This document shows positions 49,294 through 58,067 of a DNA stretch of 64,000 nucleotides, piece after piece. Position 1 is the first letter of the stretch. Every line of letters begins with the position of its first letter. The notes below the pieces were generated by a model. The model was not told the DNA's origin. It was given only the letters and a program-made list of their open reading frames with translations, and did not search any database. A program made the translations under genes and the position numbers. The DNA comes from Aeromonas sobria (GTDB taxonomy: Bacteria; Pseudomonadota; Gammaproteobacteria; Enterobacterales; Aeromonadaceae), in NCBI RefSeq assembly GCF_000820145.1, contig NZ_CDBW01000006.1, positions 62,001 through 126,000 on the forward strand, in the 5' to 3' direction.

Positions 49294-50960
49294 GGTTGCT
49301 CCTTGGGGATGGTGAACGACACCCGGGTCCACTGCTCCGGTTCGCACGCAATGGTCACGCCGTAGCGTTCGCCAAAGGCGCTTTTCAGTCGCCGGTCGAC
49401 GATGGTTATGCCAAGACCGTCACCGGTCGGGCGCGCTTGCCAGGTGCCGGCATTATCTTCCACATGGATGGTGACGCTGGCGGGATGCTCCTCGGTATAG
49501 AGGCGAATACGCCCCTGCTCCAGCAGCGTCGAGGTGCCGTGCTTGATGGCATTCTCGATCAGCGGCTGCAGGGTGAAGCTCGGCAGGCGCAAACTGGCCA
49601 GATGGGGCGGGATCTCGTTGATCACCGTCAATCGGTCGCCAAAACGGGCCAGTTCGATCTCCAGATAGGATTGGCAGTGCTCCTGCTCCTCCTGCAGGGT
49701 GGCAAGGCCGCTCTGGCGCTTGAGATTCTTGCGAAAGAACAGCGACAGGTGCAGCAGCAGGTCTCGCGCCTTGTCCGGATCGCGCCGGGTGATGGCACTA
49801 ATGGTGTTGAGAGTGTTGAACAGGAAGTGGGGGTTGATCTGCGCCTGGATCAGCTTTAGCTCGGATTGCACCAGCAGCCGCTGATGCTGCTCAAGCCGAC
49901 CGGCAAGGAGCTGCTGTGACAGCAGGTTGGCAATCCCTTCCCCCAGGGTGTGGTTGATCTTGAGAAACAGCCGTTTCTTCGGTTCGTAGAGCTTGATGGT
50001 GCCGATCACCCCCTTGTCTCCCTGCAGCGGGATCACCAGCACCGAGCCCAGCTGGCAAGCGGGCGAAAGGCTGCAGCGATAGGGCTGGCTGTTGCCATCG
50101 GCAAACAGCACCTTGTTGCGGGCGATGGCCTTCATGGTGATGGCCGACGCAATGGGGGTGCCCGGCAGGTGGTGATCTTCCCCGGTGCCGATAAAGGCGA
50201 GGATCTTCTCGGTGTCCGTGATGGCAACGGCCCCTACGCCGGTCTCTTCCTGAATGATGCGGGCAATCTTGCTGCTCGCCTCCGGCGTAAAGCCCTGACT
50301 CATGATCCCTACGGTGCGGTTGGCGATGTTGAGCGCCTTGGCGGAGAAGACCCGGGAGAACTTCTCATACATCTGCTGCTGGTCGCGGATCATGCTGATA
50401 AAGAGCGCGGCGCCGCAGGAGTTGGCCAAAATCATCGGGGTGGCGATGGTGCGCACCAGCAGCAGGGATTTATCGAACGGGGTGGCCACCAGCAGGATGA
50501 TCACCATCTGCATGATCTCGGCATAGAGGGTGGTAAAGAAGGCGATCCGGGGTTGAAACAGGGCATCCGTTCGCCCCGCGCGCATCAGCCGCCAGTGCAC
50601 CACTCCGCCGAGTAAGCCCTCGCAGGTGGTGGAGATGGCGCAGGCGAGATCGGTAAATCCCCCCAGCGTGTAGCGGTGCAGGCCACCGGTCAATCCCACC
50701 AGAAATCCCACCAGCGGGCCCCCCAACAGCCCTCCCAACACGGCGCCGACCGCCCGGGTGTTGGCGATGGCATCGTCGATATCGAGGCCCACATAGGTGC
50801 CGAGGATGCAAAAGCTTGAAAAGATGATGTATATCAGTATCTTGTGAGGTAGTCTCACCGAATAGTTGGCAAGCGGGCGCAGCAGCGGACTTTTCGAGAA
50901 GAGATAGGCGATCACCAGGCTGACGCTCATCTGTTGCAGCAAGGAGAGGACCAACTGCAT
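49290..50960 (-). CDS. btsS: LytS-family sensor histidine kinase BtsS-like
   Basis: A 556-aa sensor kinase: 5TM_5TMR_LYT membrane domain (residues 1-200, GAVLGGLLGGPLVGFLVGLTGGLHRY), GAF-like domain (about 225-350) and a His_kinase/HATPase module. The phospho-accepting His is in QAQINPHFLFNTLNTIS, and the ATP site has NAIKHG and DNAGTWQARPTGDGLGI. E. coli BtsS binds pyruvate; the same ligand is likely but unproven. Coupled to btsR. Its start is 353 bp from the next gene, leaving room for the RNA element at 51.15 kb. Confidence 0.9.
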   Translation of the reverse strand: MQLVLSLLQQMSVSLVIAYLFSKSPLLRPLANYSVRLPHKILIYIIFSSFCILGTYVGLDIDDAIANTRAVGAVLGGLLGGPLVGFLVGLTGGLHRYTLGGFTDLACAISTTCEGLLGGVVHWRLMRAGRTDALFQPRIAFFTTLYAEIMQMVIILLVATPFDKSLLLVRTIATPMILANSCGAALFISMIRDQQQMYEKFSRVFSAKALNIANRTVGIMSQGFTPEASSKIARIIQEETGVGAVAITDTEKILAFIGTGEDHHLPGTPIASAITMKAIARNKVLFADGNSQPYRCSLSPACQLGSVLVIPLQGDKGVIGTIKLYEPKKRLFLKINHTLGEGIANLLSQQLLAGRLEQHQRLLVQSELKLIQAQINPHFLFNTLNTISAITRRDPDKARDLLLHLSLFFRKNLKRQSGLATLQEEQEHCQSYLEIELARFGDRLTVINEIPPHLASLRLPSFTLQPLIENAIKHGTSTLLEQGRIRLYTEEHPASVTIHVEDNAGTWQARPTGDGLGITIVDRRLKSAFGERYGVTIACEPEQWTRVSFTIPKEQP

Positions 50961-51134
50961 AAAAAACGTTCCTCATAAGTCGGGTGAAAAAATAACCAGC
51001 CCGTGAATAAGTGTGATCAAGATCTTGTTCTGTTGGCCAAAAGGGCTGCAACGGGCCGTCAGTTTGCCAGAACAGGTGGATAAAACCATATTAAATCAGC
51101 ATGTTAAATTGATATTTGTGTAAGCGGCCGCGGG

Positions 51135-51225
51135 TTGATATTGATTGGTAGAGCATGGAAGTATCCGCTGGATACGCCACACGGAGGTGGCATGCTCCGC
51201 CCAGCCCCATGGCTGGGCGTTTTTT
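51135..51225 (+). ncRNA. candidate structured small RNA (three-way junction plus terminator)
   Basis: Between btsS and the HD-GYP gene, the + strand can fold into an outer stem GAGCATG/CATGCTC (51151-51157 with 51191-51197) enclosing two hairpins. These are GTATCC-GCT-GGATAC (51161-51175) and CCAC/GTGG (51177-51180 with 51187-51190, loop ACGGAG). A strong terminator (51198-51219, then T6) follows immediately. No open reading frame explains it. The 5' end is not defined; 51135 is a guess. GGA triplets in loops hint at CsrA binding, but there are few. Confidence 0.5.
51198..51225 (+). terminator. Rho-independent terminator in btsS/HD-GYP gap
   Basis: CGCCCAGCC-CCAT-GGCTGGGCG (9 bp) followed by six T residues. 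Nothing coding precedes it on this strand, so it most likely ends the candidate small RNA. Confidence 0.85.
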
Positions 51226-51313
51226 ATACATGGTCAGATGGCAACCTTGGGATAGGGATTCGAGCAATTATTCCGGTTTGTCCAATGAGTTATCCCCAGC
51301 TTCTGGGGATAAC

Positions 51314-52549
51314 TCAGAATGCAAAGTAGTAGCAGAAGCGGCGGGTCAGGTTGAAGAACTGCCGTTGTCCCTCATCCAGCTCTTCCTGTTTGATAAAGGC
51401 GGTGATGGTGCGCTCGTCTTCCCGCAGGTCGATCATCGCTACCGCTTCCGGGCGCTGGGCCTTGATATAGGGCAGGATCTTCGGCTTGAGGGGCATGGTG
51501 GGCTCGGTGGAGAGCACCAGCGCGATGCTCTCATCGGAGAGTTTCACCAGAGATCCCGGCGGATAGACCCCCAGCACCTTGATCAGCAATTTGACCAGAT
51601 TCTGGTCGAATTTTTTCTGGGATAGCTTGTAGAGCTGGCTGATGGCCTGGCTCGGTGCTGCCGGGTTGCCGCTGCTGCGGGGGTGCAGTAGCTCATCGTA
51701 GTAATCCACCAGTCCGATGATCCGTGCCAGCGGCGGGATCTCTCCCCCCTTGATCCCCAGTGGATAACCGCTGCCATCGAGCCGCTCGTGGTGCTGATGG
51801 GCGACCTGACGGATTTTCGGTTCAAAGGCGTTGAGATGGGTCAGCATCTCCAGCCCGTACTGGGGGTGCATATTGAGGAAGTTCTGCTCTGCCTTGCTGA
51901 GATCTCCGCGCTTTTGGGTGATCTGGCTCGGGATTTTAAGCTCGCCGATGTCGTGGATAAGCCCCGCAAGCCCGGTCTCCTCCAGTTCGATGGGGTTCAT
52001 GCCCAGTTCGCGCGCCATCAGCATGGAGATAAAGGCGACGTTGAGGCTGTGCTGCAGCAGGATATCGGTGTGAGGGCTGCGAATAAGGTGCAGCCCGAGG
52101 GGGCCTTCGTGTTGACTGAGGGCGGCTGCTGCGTTTCGGACAATCTGCGCCGTATTGGCCAGTCCCTCATCCGGTTTGAGGTTCAGGGCACCAAGCGCAT
52201 CACGCAGCTCGCTCATGGACTGGCCAAAGGCCTTGTCGGCAGCGCGCATGGATCGGCGAAAGGCTTTCTCGTCAAAAGGGGGCGGGCCCGAGGCAATCAG
52301 CTCTTCCAACTCGTCAAGATCGGGCCCTGCATCGGGAATATCGCCACGCAGCAGCGGCTCGATCGGCAGATCGCTCTTGTCGGGGTCAACCATTAACAGG
52401 GTGAGATCAAGATGACGGATAATGTCGAGTTGCTGCTGATCCTTGATTTTGAACGTATTGAACATGAACGGATGGTTGGTCCAGCCGGTCGGAAGGTGGA
52501 TAAAGTGGCCTACTCTCAACTGCTCTATCGAGGCTTGGATCAGTGCCAT
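51314..52549 (-). CDS. HD-GYP cyclic-di-GMP phosphodiesterase
   Basis: A 411-aa protein. Residues 1-120 form a DUF3391-type N-terminal domain (IEQLRVGHFIHLPTGWTNHPFMFNTFKI). The HD-GYP domain (about 165-340) has HSLNVAFIS, LIHDIGELKIP (HD metal site) and HHERLDGSGYPLGIKG (GYP motif), all intact, so active hydrolysis of c-di-GMP is expected, affecting motility and biofilm. No membrane segment or receiver domain. The ATG 52549 begins the conserved part; the longer frame to 52672 lacks support. Divergent from eptA. Confidence 0.9.
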   Translation of the reverse strand: MALIQASIEQLRVGHFIHLPTGWTNHPFMFNTFKIKDQQQLDIIRHLDLTLLMVDPDKSDLPIEPLLRGDIPDAGPDLDELEELIASGPPPFDEKAFRRSMRAADKAFGQSMSELRDALGALNLKPDEGLANTAQIVRNAAAALSQHEGPLGLHLIRSPHTDILLQHSLNVAFISMLMARELGMNPIELEETGLAGLIHDIGELKIPSQITQKRGDLSKAEQNFLNMHPQYGLEMLTHLNAFEPKIRQVAHQHHERLDGSGYPLGIKGGEIPPLARIIGLVDYYDELLHPRSSGNPAAPSQAISQLYKLSQKKFDQNLVKLLIKVLGVYPPGSLVKLSDESIALVLSTEPTMPLKPKILPYIKAQRPEAVAMIDLREDERTITAFIKQEELDEGQRQFFNLTRRFCYYFAF

Positions 52550-52681
52550 CAGTGAACCTGCATTTCGTGAATGCCTACTCAACAAGCTAGCAAAATCCAA
52601 GGGATAGACAACTAAAAATCCATTGTGAGTGAGGTGATTACCCCACGCTGTGATGGCGCGCACTAGCACCACGCTTCCCTT

Positions 52682-52698
52682 CTTAATTCGCTCTTAAG
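52682..52698 (+). promoter_or_regulatory. PmrA (BasR) box upstream of eptA
   Basis: CTTAAT-TCGCT-CTTAAG matches the PmrA consensus YTTAAK-N5-YTTAAK at every defined position. It lies 82 bp before the eptA start. Induction by PmrAB under high iron, low pH or cationic peptides is inferred from enterobacteria. Confidence 0.7.
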
Positions 52699-52779
52699 TT
52701 TGACTTCCTACGCTGGCCCCGTCGTTTCTGTTGGCTTGACCGCGCCCTCTCTCTGTAGGCCGGTATGTAGGAGTTGTTT

Positions 52780-54396
52780 ATGCGTGTAACGCTCGGTGTA
52801 CTGCAGACCAATCTGTTGCTGGTGCTCTTTTTCGCTCTGGTACTGAACTGGCCAATCTTTTTGCATTTCTATACGGTGCTCAGTGGCTTGTCCCATGTCA
52901 AAGCCGGGTTTGCCATCTCGATCCCGTTGGTATTGATCGCGGCACTTAATGCCGTGTTTATCCCTTTTACGTTCCGTTTTTTGCTCAAGCCATTTTTCAC
53001 CGTGCTGATCCTGAGCGGCTCCATCGTCAGCTACGCCATGCTCAAATACGGCGTCATCTTCGATGCCGGCATGATGCAGAACATAATCGAAACTAACAGC
53101 GGTGAGGCTGGGGCCTATTTGAATGGCTCGGTTGCGCTCTGGTTTCTGCTGACCGGGCTGCTGCCCGTGCTGGTGCTTTGGTCACTGCGGATCCGCTATC
53201 CCGCTCGCTGGTATCAGGGGCTGGCGTTGCGGGCCGGTGCACTGGCCATCTCCCTGCTGTTTATCGGGGGAGTTGCCGCACTTTACTATCAGGATTACGC
53301 CTCGGTCGGGCGCAACAACAAGTCGCTGGCGAAAGAGATTGTGCCCGCCAACTATGTCCACGGCCTCTACAAATATGGGCGGGATGTGCTGTTTGCCACC
53401 CCGATCCCCTACCAGCATCTGGGGACCGACGCCAGGGTGGTAGCCCGGGGAGGCAAGCCGACCTTGATGTTTCTGGTGGTGGGGGAAACCGCTCGCAGCC
53501 AGAACTACTCCCTCAATGGCTATGGCAAGGCAACCAACAGTTTCACGGAAAAAGAGCAGGGGGTGGTGTCGTTCAAGGATGTGCGCTCCTGCGGCACGGC
53601 CACCGCCGTCTCGGTGCCCTGCATGTTCTCCAACCTCACGCGCCGCGGCTACGATGATCAGCTCGCCAGCTCCCGTGACGGCCTGCTCGATGTGCTGCAA
53701 CATGCCGGAGTGTCGGTGCTGTGGAAAGAGAACGATGGTGGCTGCAAAGGGGTGTGCCGCAATGTGCCGACCATCGAGATCCTCCCCAAATCCTATCCGG
53801 CGCTCTGTCAGGGGGAGTCTTGCTATGACGAGGTGCTGCTGGAGGGGCTGGATCAGCAGATTGCCGGCATGAAGGGCAACAAGCTGGTGGCTTTTCACCT
53901 GATGGGCAGCCATGGCCCGACCTATTTCCGTCGTTATCCTGCCAGCGAGCGCGCCTTTATGCCGGACTGTCCGCGCAGCGACATCGAAAACTGCAGCAAC
54001 GAAGAGCTGGTCAACACCTATGACAACACCATTCGCTACACCGACAAGGTGGTGGGGCAGCTGATCGACAAGCTCAAGTCGCTGGAGAGCCAGTACGATG
54101 TGGGGTTGGTCTATCTCTCCGATCACGGCGAATCCCTCGGTGCCATGGGGCTCTATCTGCACGGCACCCCCTACAAGTTTGCGCCGGATGACCAAACTCG
54201 GGTGCCGCTGCTGACCTGGTTCTCGCCCCAGTTGCAGGCCGATCGCCAGCTGGATATGGGCTGTCTGGCGGCGGAGGCGGGCAGCAAGCGCTTCTCTCAC
54301 GACAATTTGTTCCACTCCATGTTAGGGATCATGGACGTGCAGACCCGCGTCTACGACGGCGCGCTGGATTTGTTCAAGCCGTGCCGTGCGGGGTGA
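52780..54396 (+). CDS. eptA: lipid A phosphoethanolamine transferase, MCR-3/MCR-7-like EptA
   Basis: A 538-aa inner-membrane enzyme: five helices in the first 170 residues, then a periplasmic sulfatase-fold catalytic domain. Zinc and catalytic residues are Glu236 (GETARS), nucleophile Thr275 (CGTAT), His378 (SHGPTY), Asp448-His449 (SDHGES) and His461. Cysteine pairs such as Cys271/281 and Cys397/405 fit known disulfides. The sequence resembles MCR-3 throughout (ALYYQDYASVGRNN, VSVPCMFSN, CPRSDIENC). It transfers phosphoethanolamine to lipid A, which lowers binding of polymyxins; being chromosomal, it is probably intrinsic. AGGAG at 52769 fixes ATG 52780. A PmrA box is upstream. Confidence 0.92.
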   Translation: MRVTLGVLQTNLLLVLFFALVLNWPIFLHFYTVLSGLSHVKAGFAISIPLVLIAALNAVFIPFTFRFLLKPFFTVLILSGSIVSYAMLKYGVIFDAGMMQNIIETNSGEAGAYLNGSVALWFLLTGLLPVLVLWSLRIRYPARWYQGLALRAGALAISLLFIGGVAALYYQDYASVGRNNKSLAKEIVPANYVHGLYKYGRDVLFATPIPYQHLGTDARVVARGGKPTLMFLVVGETARSQNYSLNGYGKATNSFTEKEQGVVSFKDVRSCGTATAVSVPCMFSNLTRRGYDDQLASSRDGLLDVLQHAGVSVLWKENDGGCKGVCRNVPTIEILPKSYPALCQGESCYDEVLLEGLDQQIAGMKGNKLVAFHLMGSHGPTYFRRYPASERAFMPDCPRSDIENCSNEELVNTYDNTIRYTDKVVGQLIDKLKSLESQYDVGLVYLSDHGESLGAMGLYLHGTPYKFAPDDQTRVPLLTWFSPQLQADRQLDMGCLAAEAGSKRFSHDNLFHSMLGIMDVQTRVYDGALDLFKPCRAG

Positions 54397-54526
54397 ATGG
54401 GTAAGCAAGGTTGAACAAACGCGACAACCTGTTGCCCCGCGCCATGCTGGGCATCATGGGCGTGCAGACCCGCGTCTACGACGGTGCGCTGGATCTGTTC
54501 AAGCCGTGTCGTGCGGGGTGAATGGG
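54301..54526 (+). repeat. direct repeat of the eptA 3' end
   Basis: The last about 96 coding bases of eptA plus the stop and eight following bases (54301-54404) recur at 54423-54526. The later part is near-identical, differing by one extra codon and scattered silent changes. Confidence 0.9.
54423..54521 (+). pseudogene. 3' remnant of a second eptA/mcr-3-like gene
   Basis: Encodes only the C-terminus DNLLPRAMLGIMGVQ to FKPCRAG and stop, homologous to eptA residues 508-538. The differences (LPRA for FHS, one codon longer, and third-base changes) show it came from a diverged copy, not a recent duplication. Aeromonas strains are known to carry tandem mcr-3 and mcr-3-like genes, so this looks like the scar of a deleted tandem partner. 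Confidence 0.8.
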
Positions 54527-54572
54527 CAAGAGACGCACCATGCAGACTAAGCCTCCAGCGAATACACAATAG

Positions 54573-54599
54573 AAAACGGCAGCCACTGGCTGCCGTTTT
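54573..54599. terminator. bidirectional terminator, eptA and nagC
   Basis: AAAACGGCAGCC-ACT-GGCTGCCGTTTT between convergent genes. Confidence 0.92.
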
Positions 54600-54619
54600 G
54601 TTATTCGCAAGGGGGAGTC

Positions 54620-55834
54620 TTACCGCTGTTCCATGATGATCTGCAGTAGATCCCCTTCCAGCAGGGCGCGCTTGACCAGCGCAAAACCGCCGTAGGTCGG
54701 CTGGTTCTGGAAGCGAGCCTTCACGATGGGCAGGCCACGGTGGAAACTTGGCAGAGATTGATGCTCGACGCAGCGGCGGATCGCCGGGAACAGGATCTCT
54801 TCGGCAGCGGTGATTTCGCCAGCGATCAGCACCTTCTGCGGGTTGAACAGGTTGACCGTGATGGCCACCGCTCGCCCCAGATGCTCACCCACGTTCTCGA
54901 TCACGCTGCGAGCCAGTTCGTCCCCAGCCATGGCGGCCTTGCACACCTCCTGGATGGTGATGTGCTTCTCCTGCAACGCGCTCTGGTGACCGCGGCTGAT
55001 GAGCTCCTTCACCTTGTCAACGATGGCTTCGTTGGAGGCGATGGTTTCAAGACAGCCGAAGTTGCCGCAGTGGCAGCGTTTGCCGAGCGGTTCGACCTGG
55101 ATGTGACCGATCTCGCCGACGTTGCGGTTCTGACCGAGGAACACTTGCCCCTTGGTGATGATCCCCGAGCCAGTGCCCTGATGGACGCTCACCAGAATGG
55201 AGTCCATGCAGTCGCGGGATTCGCCGAAGAAGTGTTCGGCCAGCGCCAGAGAACGTATGTCGTTGCCCACGTAGCAGGGGAGGTTGAAGTGATTTTCCAA
55301 CAGCTTCGCCAGCCCCAGATTGCGGATCTGGTATTTGGGGGTGTAGATGACCATGCCGGATTCCGGGTTGACCAGACCCGGCATGGTCAGTGCGATGCTG
55401 ATCAGGTTGCGACACCGTTCGCGGTTGGCATCGATAAAGGCGCCAATCTCTCGCAGCAGCATGTCGACCACCGGTTGCTGGTCGATTTCACTCACCTGAA
55501 TGACATGCTGGTCGAGCTCCTTGCCATCGAGATCATAAAGACTCAGTTGCAGGTAGCCGCGGCCCAGCTTGGCGGAGACAAACTGAAAGCGCTGTTTGAT
55601 GGTGGTCAACGAGATGGCGCGCCGCCCGCCGGTGGAGGCTTGCGGAGAGGTCTCCTTGATCAGGCCATGCTCGATCAGTTGCCGGGTTATTTTGGTCACG
55701 CTGGCCGGGGCCAGCTGACTCAACTCGGCAATTTTGACCCGAGAGATGGGGCCCTGCAGGTCGATGAGCCGATATACGGCTGCACAATTGACCTGCTTGA
55801 TAAGATCTACGTTTGCTATTTGTCCGCCAGTCAT
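54620..55834 (-). CDS. nagC: N-acetylglucosamine repressor NagC
   Basis: A 404-aa ROK-family regulator (E. coli 406 aa). Winged HTH at residues 30-62 (ISRVKIAELSQLAPASVTKITRQLIEHGLI). The ROK sugar-binding core has VGNDIRSLALAEHFFG, GTGSGIITKG and the zinc motif CHCGNFGCLE. Bound GlcNAc-6-phosphate releases it from DNA. Last gene of the nagBAC operon, starting 4 bp after nagA, so it is autoregulated. Operators are in the nagB-nagE gap. Confidence 0.95.
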   Translation of the reverse strand: MTGGQIANVDLIKQVNCAAVYRLIDLQGPISRVKIAELSQLAPASVTKITRQLIEHGLIKETSPQASTGGRRAISLTTIKQRFQFVSAKLGRGYLQLSLYDLDGKELDQHVIQVSEIDQQPVVDMLLREIGAFIDANRERCRNLISIALTMPGLVNPESGMVIYTPKYQIRNLGLAKLLENHFNLPCYVGNDIRSLALAEHFFGESRDCMDSILVSVHQGTGSGIITKGQVFLGQNRNVGEIGHIQVEPLGKRCHCGNFGCLETIASNEAIVDKVKELISRGHQSALQEKHITIQEVCKAAMAGDELARSVIENVGEHLGRAVAITVNLFNPQKVLIAGEITAAEEILFPAIRRCVEHQSLPSFHRGLPIVKARFQNQPTYGGFALVKRALLEGDLLQIIMEQR

Positions 55835-55838
55835 GATG

Positions 55839-56984
55839 TCACTGTTGTGTGTAGTGTCCGTTAACCACGGTCCCTTGGACCGTGAAGTCCTGATCGAAGA
55901 CAGTGAGGTTGGCTATTTTACCGACCTGGATACTACCGAGACGTGAGTCCCATCCAATGGCGCGGGCAGGGTAGAGGCTGGCCATTCTCAGTGCTTCATC
56001 GAGCGGTAATCCGACCTGCTTGACCAGATTCTCTACCCCCTCAATCATGGTGAGGGAAGAGCCGCCGAGTGTACCATTCTCGTCGATACACTGACCATCG
56101 CGTAAAAACACGGTGGTGCCACAAAAATCAAATTTCTCAAAGCCTTCTGGCGCACCAGCCGCTGCGGTGGCATCGGTGACCAGCACCAGTCGTTCCCCCA
56201 GCATCTTGTGAGCCAGCCGCACATTGGCCCAGTGCACATGGTGGCCATCGACGATGATGCCCGCATAGACATCTTTGCGGTCATAGATGGCGCCCACCAC
56301 GCCCGGCTCGCGACCGTTGAGGGTCGGAGTCATGGCGTTGTAGAGGTGGGTGGCAAAGCGGATGCCATTGTCAAAGCCCGTCATCGCCTGATCGTAACTG
56401 GCGGCGGTGTGACCGGCCGAGACCAGAATGCCCGCTTCCACCAGACGACGCACATGCGCTGGGTCGTTGCGCTCCGGTGCCAGGGTGATCTTGGTGATGG
56501 CATCCGCGTTGGCGCAGAAGAAGTCGATCATCTCGTCCGCTGGCTGGCGAATTTGCGCGGCAGGGTGGATCCCCTTGCGCTTGAGGTTGGTGTAAGGCCC
56601 TTCCAGATGGACGCCCAGCACCTCATTAGGATTGGCCGCCATATAATCGCGCGTCACTGCGACCGCCTGCTTCATGTCGGCATCCGGACTGGTGATCAGG
56701 GTCGGCAGGAAGCTGGTAGTACCGGATTTGAGGTTGGCGGCCTGCATGGTGGCCAGGGTCTCGGTGGTGATGTCGGTGTTGAACATCACCCCGCCACAGC
56801 CGTTGAGCTGCACGTCGATAAAACCGGCGGTCAGGTTGGCACCCTTGAGGTCAATCAGCTCGATGCCCGCTGGCAGCTCGGCCAGGTGAGAGATGGCGAC
56901 AATCTGGTCGCCCTCGATAAGCACCCCGTAGCCGGTCAGCACGCAGCTGCCGGTGTAGAGGGTGCAGTTGGTCAATGCGTACAT
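55839..56984 (-). CDS. nagA: N-acetylglucosamine-6-phosphate deacetylase NagA
   Basis: A 381-aa amidohydrolase (E. coli 382 aa) that deacetylates GlcNAc-6-P to glucosamine-6-P plus acetate. Metal-site motifs are [49 protein letters not shown] and the catalytic Asp in [10 protein letters not shown]. It sits 9 bp after nagB. Its product feeds NagB directly. Confidence 0.96.
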   Translation of the reverse strand: MYALTNCTLYTGSCVLTGYGVLIEGDQIVAISHLAELPAGIELIDLKGANLTAGFIDVQLNGCGGVMFNTDITTETLATMQAANLKSGTTSFLPTLITSPDADMKQAVAVTRDYMAANPNEVLGVHLEGPYTNLKRKGIHPAAQIRQPADEMIDFFCANADAITKITLAPERNDPAHVRRLVEAGILVSAGHTAASYDQAMTGFDNGIRFATHLYNAMTPTLNGREPGVVGAIYDRKDVYAGIIVDGHHVHWANVRLAHKMLGERLVLVTDATAAAGAPEGFEKFDFCGTTVFLRDGQCIDENGTLGGSSLTMIEGVENLVKQVGLPLDEALRMASLYPARAIGWDSRLGSIQVGKIANLTVFDQDFTVQGTVVNGHYTQQ

Positions 56985-56993
56985 GACGACTCC

Positions 56994-57794
56994 TTACAGA
57001 CGGCCGATGTTGGCGGCTTCCAACTGCTGGAAGTAGCGAACGGTCTTGACCTTGAGCTCCATGGTGGAGGGCTCGTCGCACACCATCATTCCCTTCGGAT
57101 GCAGTTGCAGGGTGGAGATGGTCCACATGTGGTTGACGCTGCCTTCCACGGCGGCTTGCAGGGCCAGTGCCTTGCCGTGCCCGGTGACCAGGATCATGAT
57201 CTCTTCGGCATCCATCAGGGTACCGACACCCACGGTCAGGGCCAGCTTGGGCACCTGCTCCATGTCGCCGCCAAAGAAGCGGGAGTTGGCGATGCGGGTA
57301 TCTTCGGTCAGGGTCTTGATCCGGGTGCGGGAAGCAAGAGAAGAGGCCGGTTCGTTGAACGCGATGTGGCCATCATTGCCCACGCCACCCATGAACAGCT
57401 GGATCTTGCCATAGGACTTGATTTTGTCTTCGTAACGCTTGCATTCGGCCAGCAGATCCTCGGCGTTACCGTTGAGGATATTGATATTTTCCGGACGAAT
57501 GTCGATGTGAGAGAAGAAGTTGTTGTGCATGAAGCTGTGGTAGCTCTCCGGGTGATCTTCCGGCAGGCCGACGTACTCGTCCATGTTGAAGGTAACCACG
57601 TTCTGGAAGCTCACTTCACCGGCTTTGTGCAACTCGATCAGGCGCTTGTAGGTATTGAGCGGGGTGCCACCGGTGGGCAGGCCCAGCACGAAAGGGCGAT
57701 CGCTAGTCGGCTTGAACGCGTTGATGCGGTCAACGATGTAACGGGCAGACCACAGGCCTACTTGGCTGGCAGATTTCAACGGGATCAGGCGCAT
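56994..57794 (-). CDS. nagB: glucosamine-6-phosphate deaminase NagB
   Basis: A 266-aa allosteric aldose-ketose isomerase/deaminase converting glucosamine-6-P to fructose-6-P and ammonia. [45 protein letters not shown] and [19 protein letters not shown] (active-site Asp, His and Glu) are conserved. Length equals E. coli NagB. First gene of nagBAC, divergent from nagE. Confidence 0.97.
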   Translation of the reverse strand: MRLIPLKSASQVGLWSARYIVDRINAFKPTSDRPFVLGLPTGGTPLNTYKRLIELHKAGEVSFQNVVTFNMDEYVGLPEDHPESYHSFMHNNFFSHIDIRPENINILNGNAEDLLAECKRYEDKIKSYGKIQLFMGGVGNDGHIAFNEPASSLASRTRIKTLTEDTRIANSRFFGGDMEQVPKLALTVGVGTLMDAEEIMILVTGHGKALALQAAVEGSVNHMWTISTLQLHPKGMMVCDEPSTMELKVKTVRYFQQLEAANIGRL

Positions 57795-57860
57795 GAAGGA
57801 TACCTCTGTTTCGGGTTGCTACCGGTTTGGCGGTGGCAATGGGCTAAGACGGATTCAAGT

Positions 57861-57881
57861 TGTTTTATAGCGTAAATAAAG
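57861..57881. promoter_or_regulatory. candidate NagC operator near nagB
   Basis: AT-rich imperfect inverted repeat, TGTTTTAT-AGCG-TAAATAAA. With the second site about 93 bp away, it mirrors the E. coli nagE-nagB pair that forms a NagC repression loop. Confidence 0.45.
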
Positions 57882-57925
57882 ATTGCGAACTAAGCCACAT
57901 CTATCCACCACCTTTATCTTGTTTG

Positions 57926-57941
57926 GGTGATAACGATCACG
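57926..57941. promoter_or_regulatory. candidate CRP site in nagB-nagE gap
   Basis: GGTGA-TAACGA-TCACG differs from TGTGA-N6-TCACA at only one base per half and lies between the two putative NagC operators, as in E. coli. Confidence 0.55.
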
Positions 57942-57952
57942 ATTATTGGTTT

Positions 57953-57976
57953 ATTAATTTGCGCAGCGAAATAAAA
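57953..57976. promoter_or_regulatory. candidate NagC operator near nagE
   Basis: ATTAATTT-GCGCAGCG-AAATAAAA, an inverted repeat with the AT arms and GC-rich centre of known NagC sites. Confidence 0.55.
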
Positions 57977-58067
57977 GCCCTAGACTGCCAATCAAGCCTT
58001 GATGGCTTATGCGTCAAACGTGATAAGCACTTAATTTCTAGAAAAACATTAACTAAGGAGAGGAACC

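Noticed and set aside
51012..51027. possible CRP site TGTGA-N6-TCTTG upstream of btsS
   Set aside because: Only the first half-site matches the consensus; the second half has 2 of 5 bases.
51136..51156. tRNA-like D-loop string (TTGGTAGAGCA)
   Set aside because: There is no matching acceptor stem, anticodon arm or T-arm GGTTCRANYCC, and the bases pair better in the three-way junction. Not a tRNA.
56208..57875. 555-aa frame on the plus strand across nagA and nagB
   Set aside because: Antisense shadow of two well-recognised enzymes, with no ribosome site and no domain similarity.
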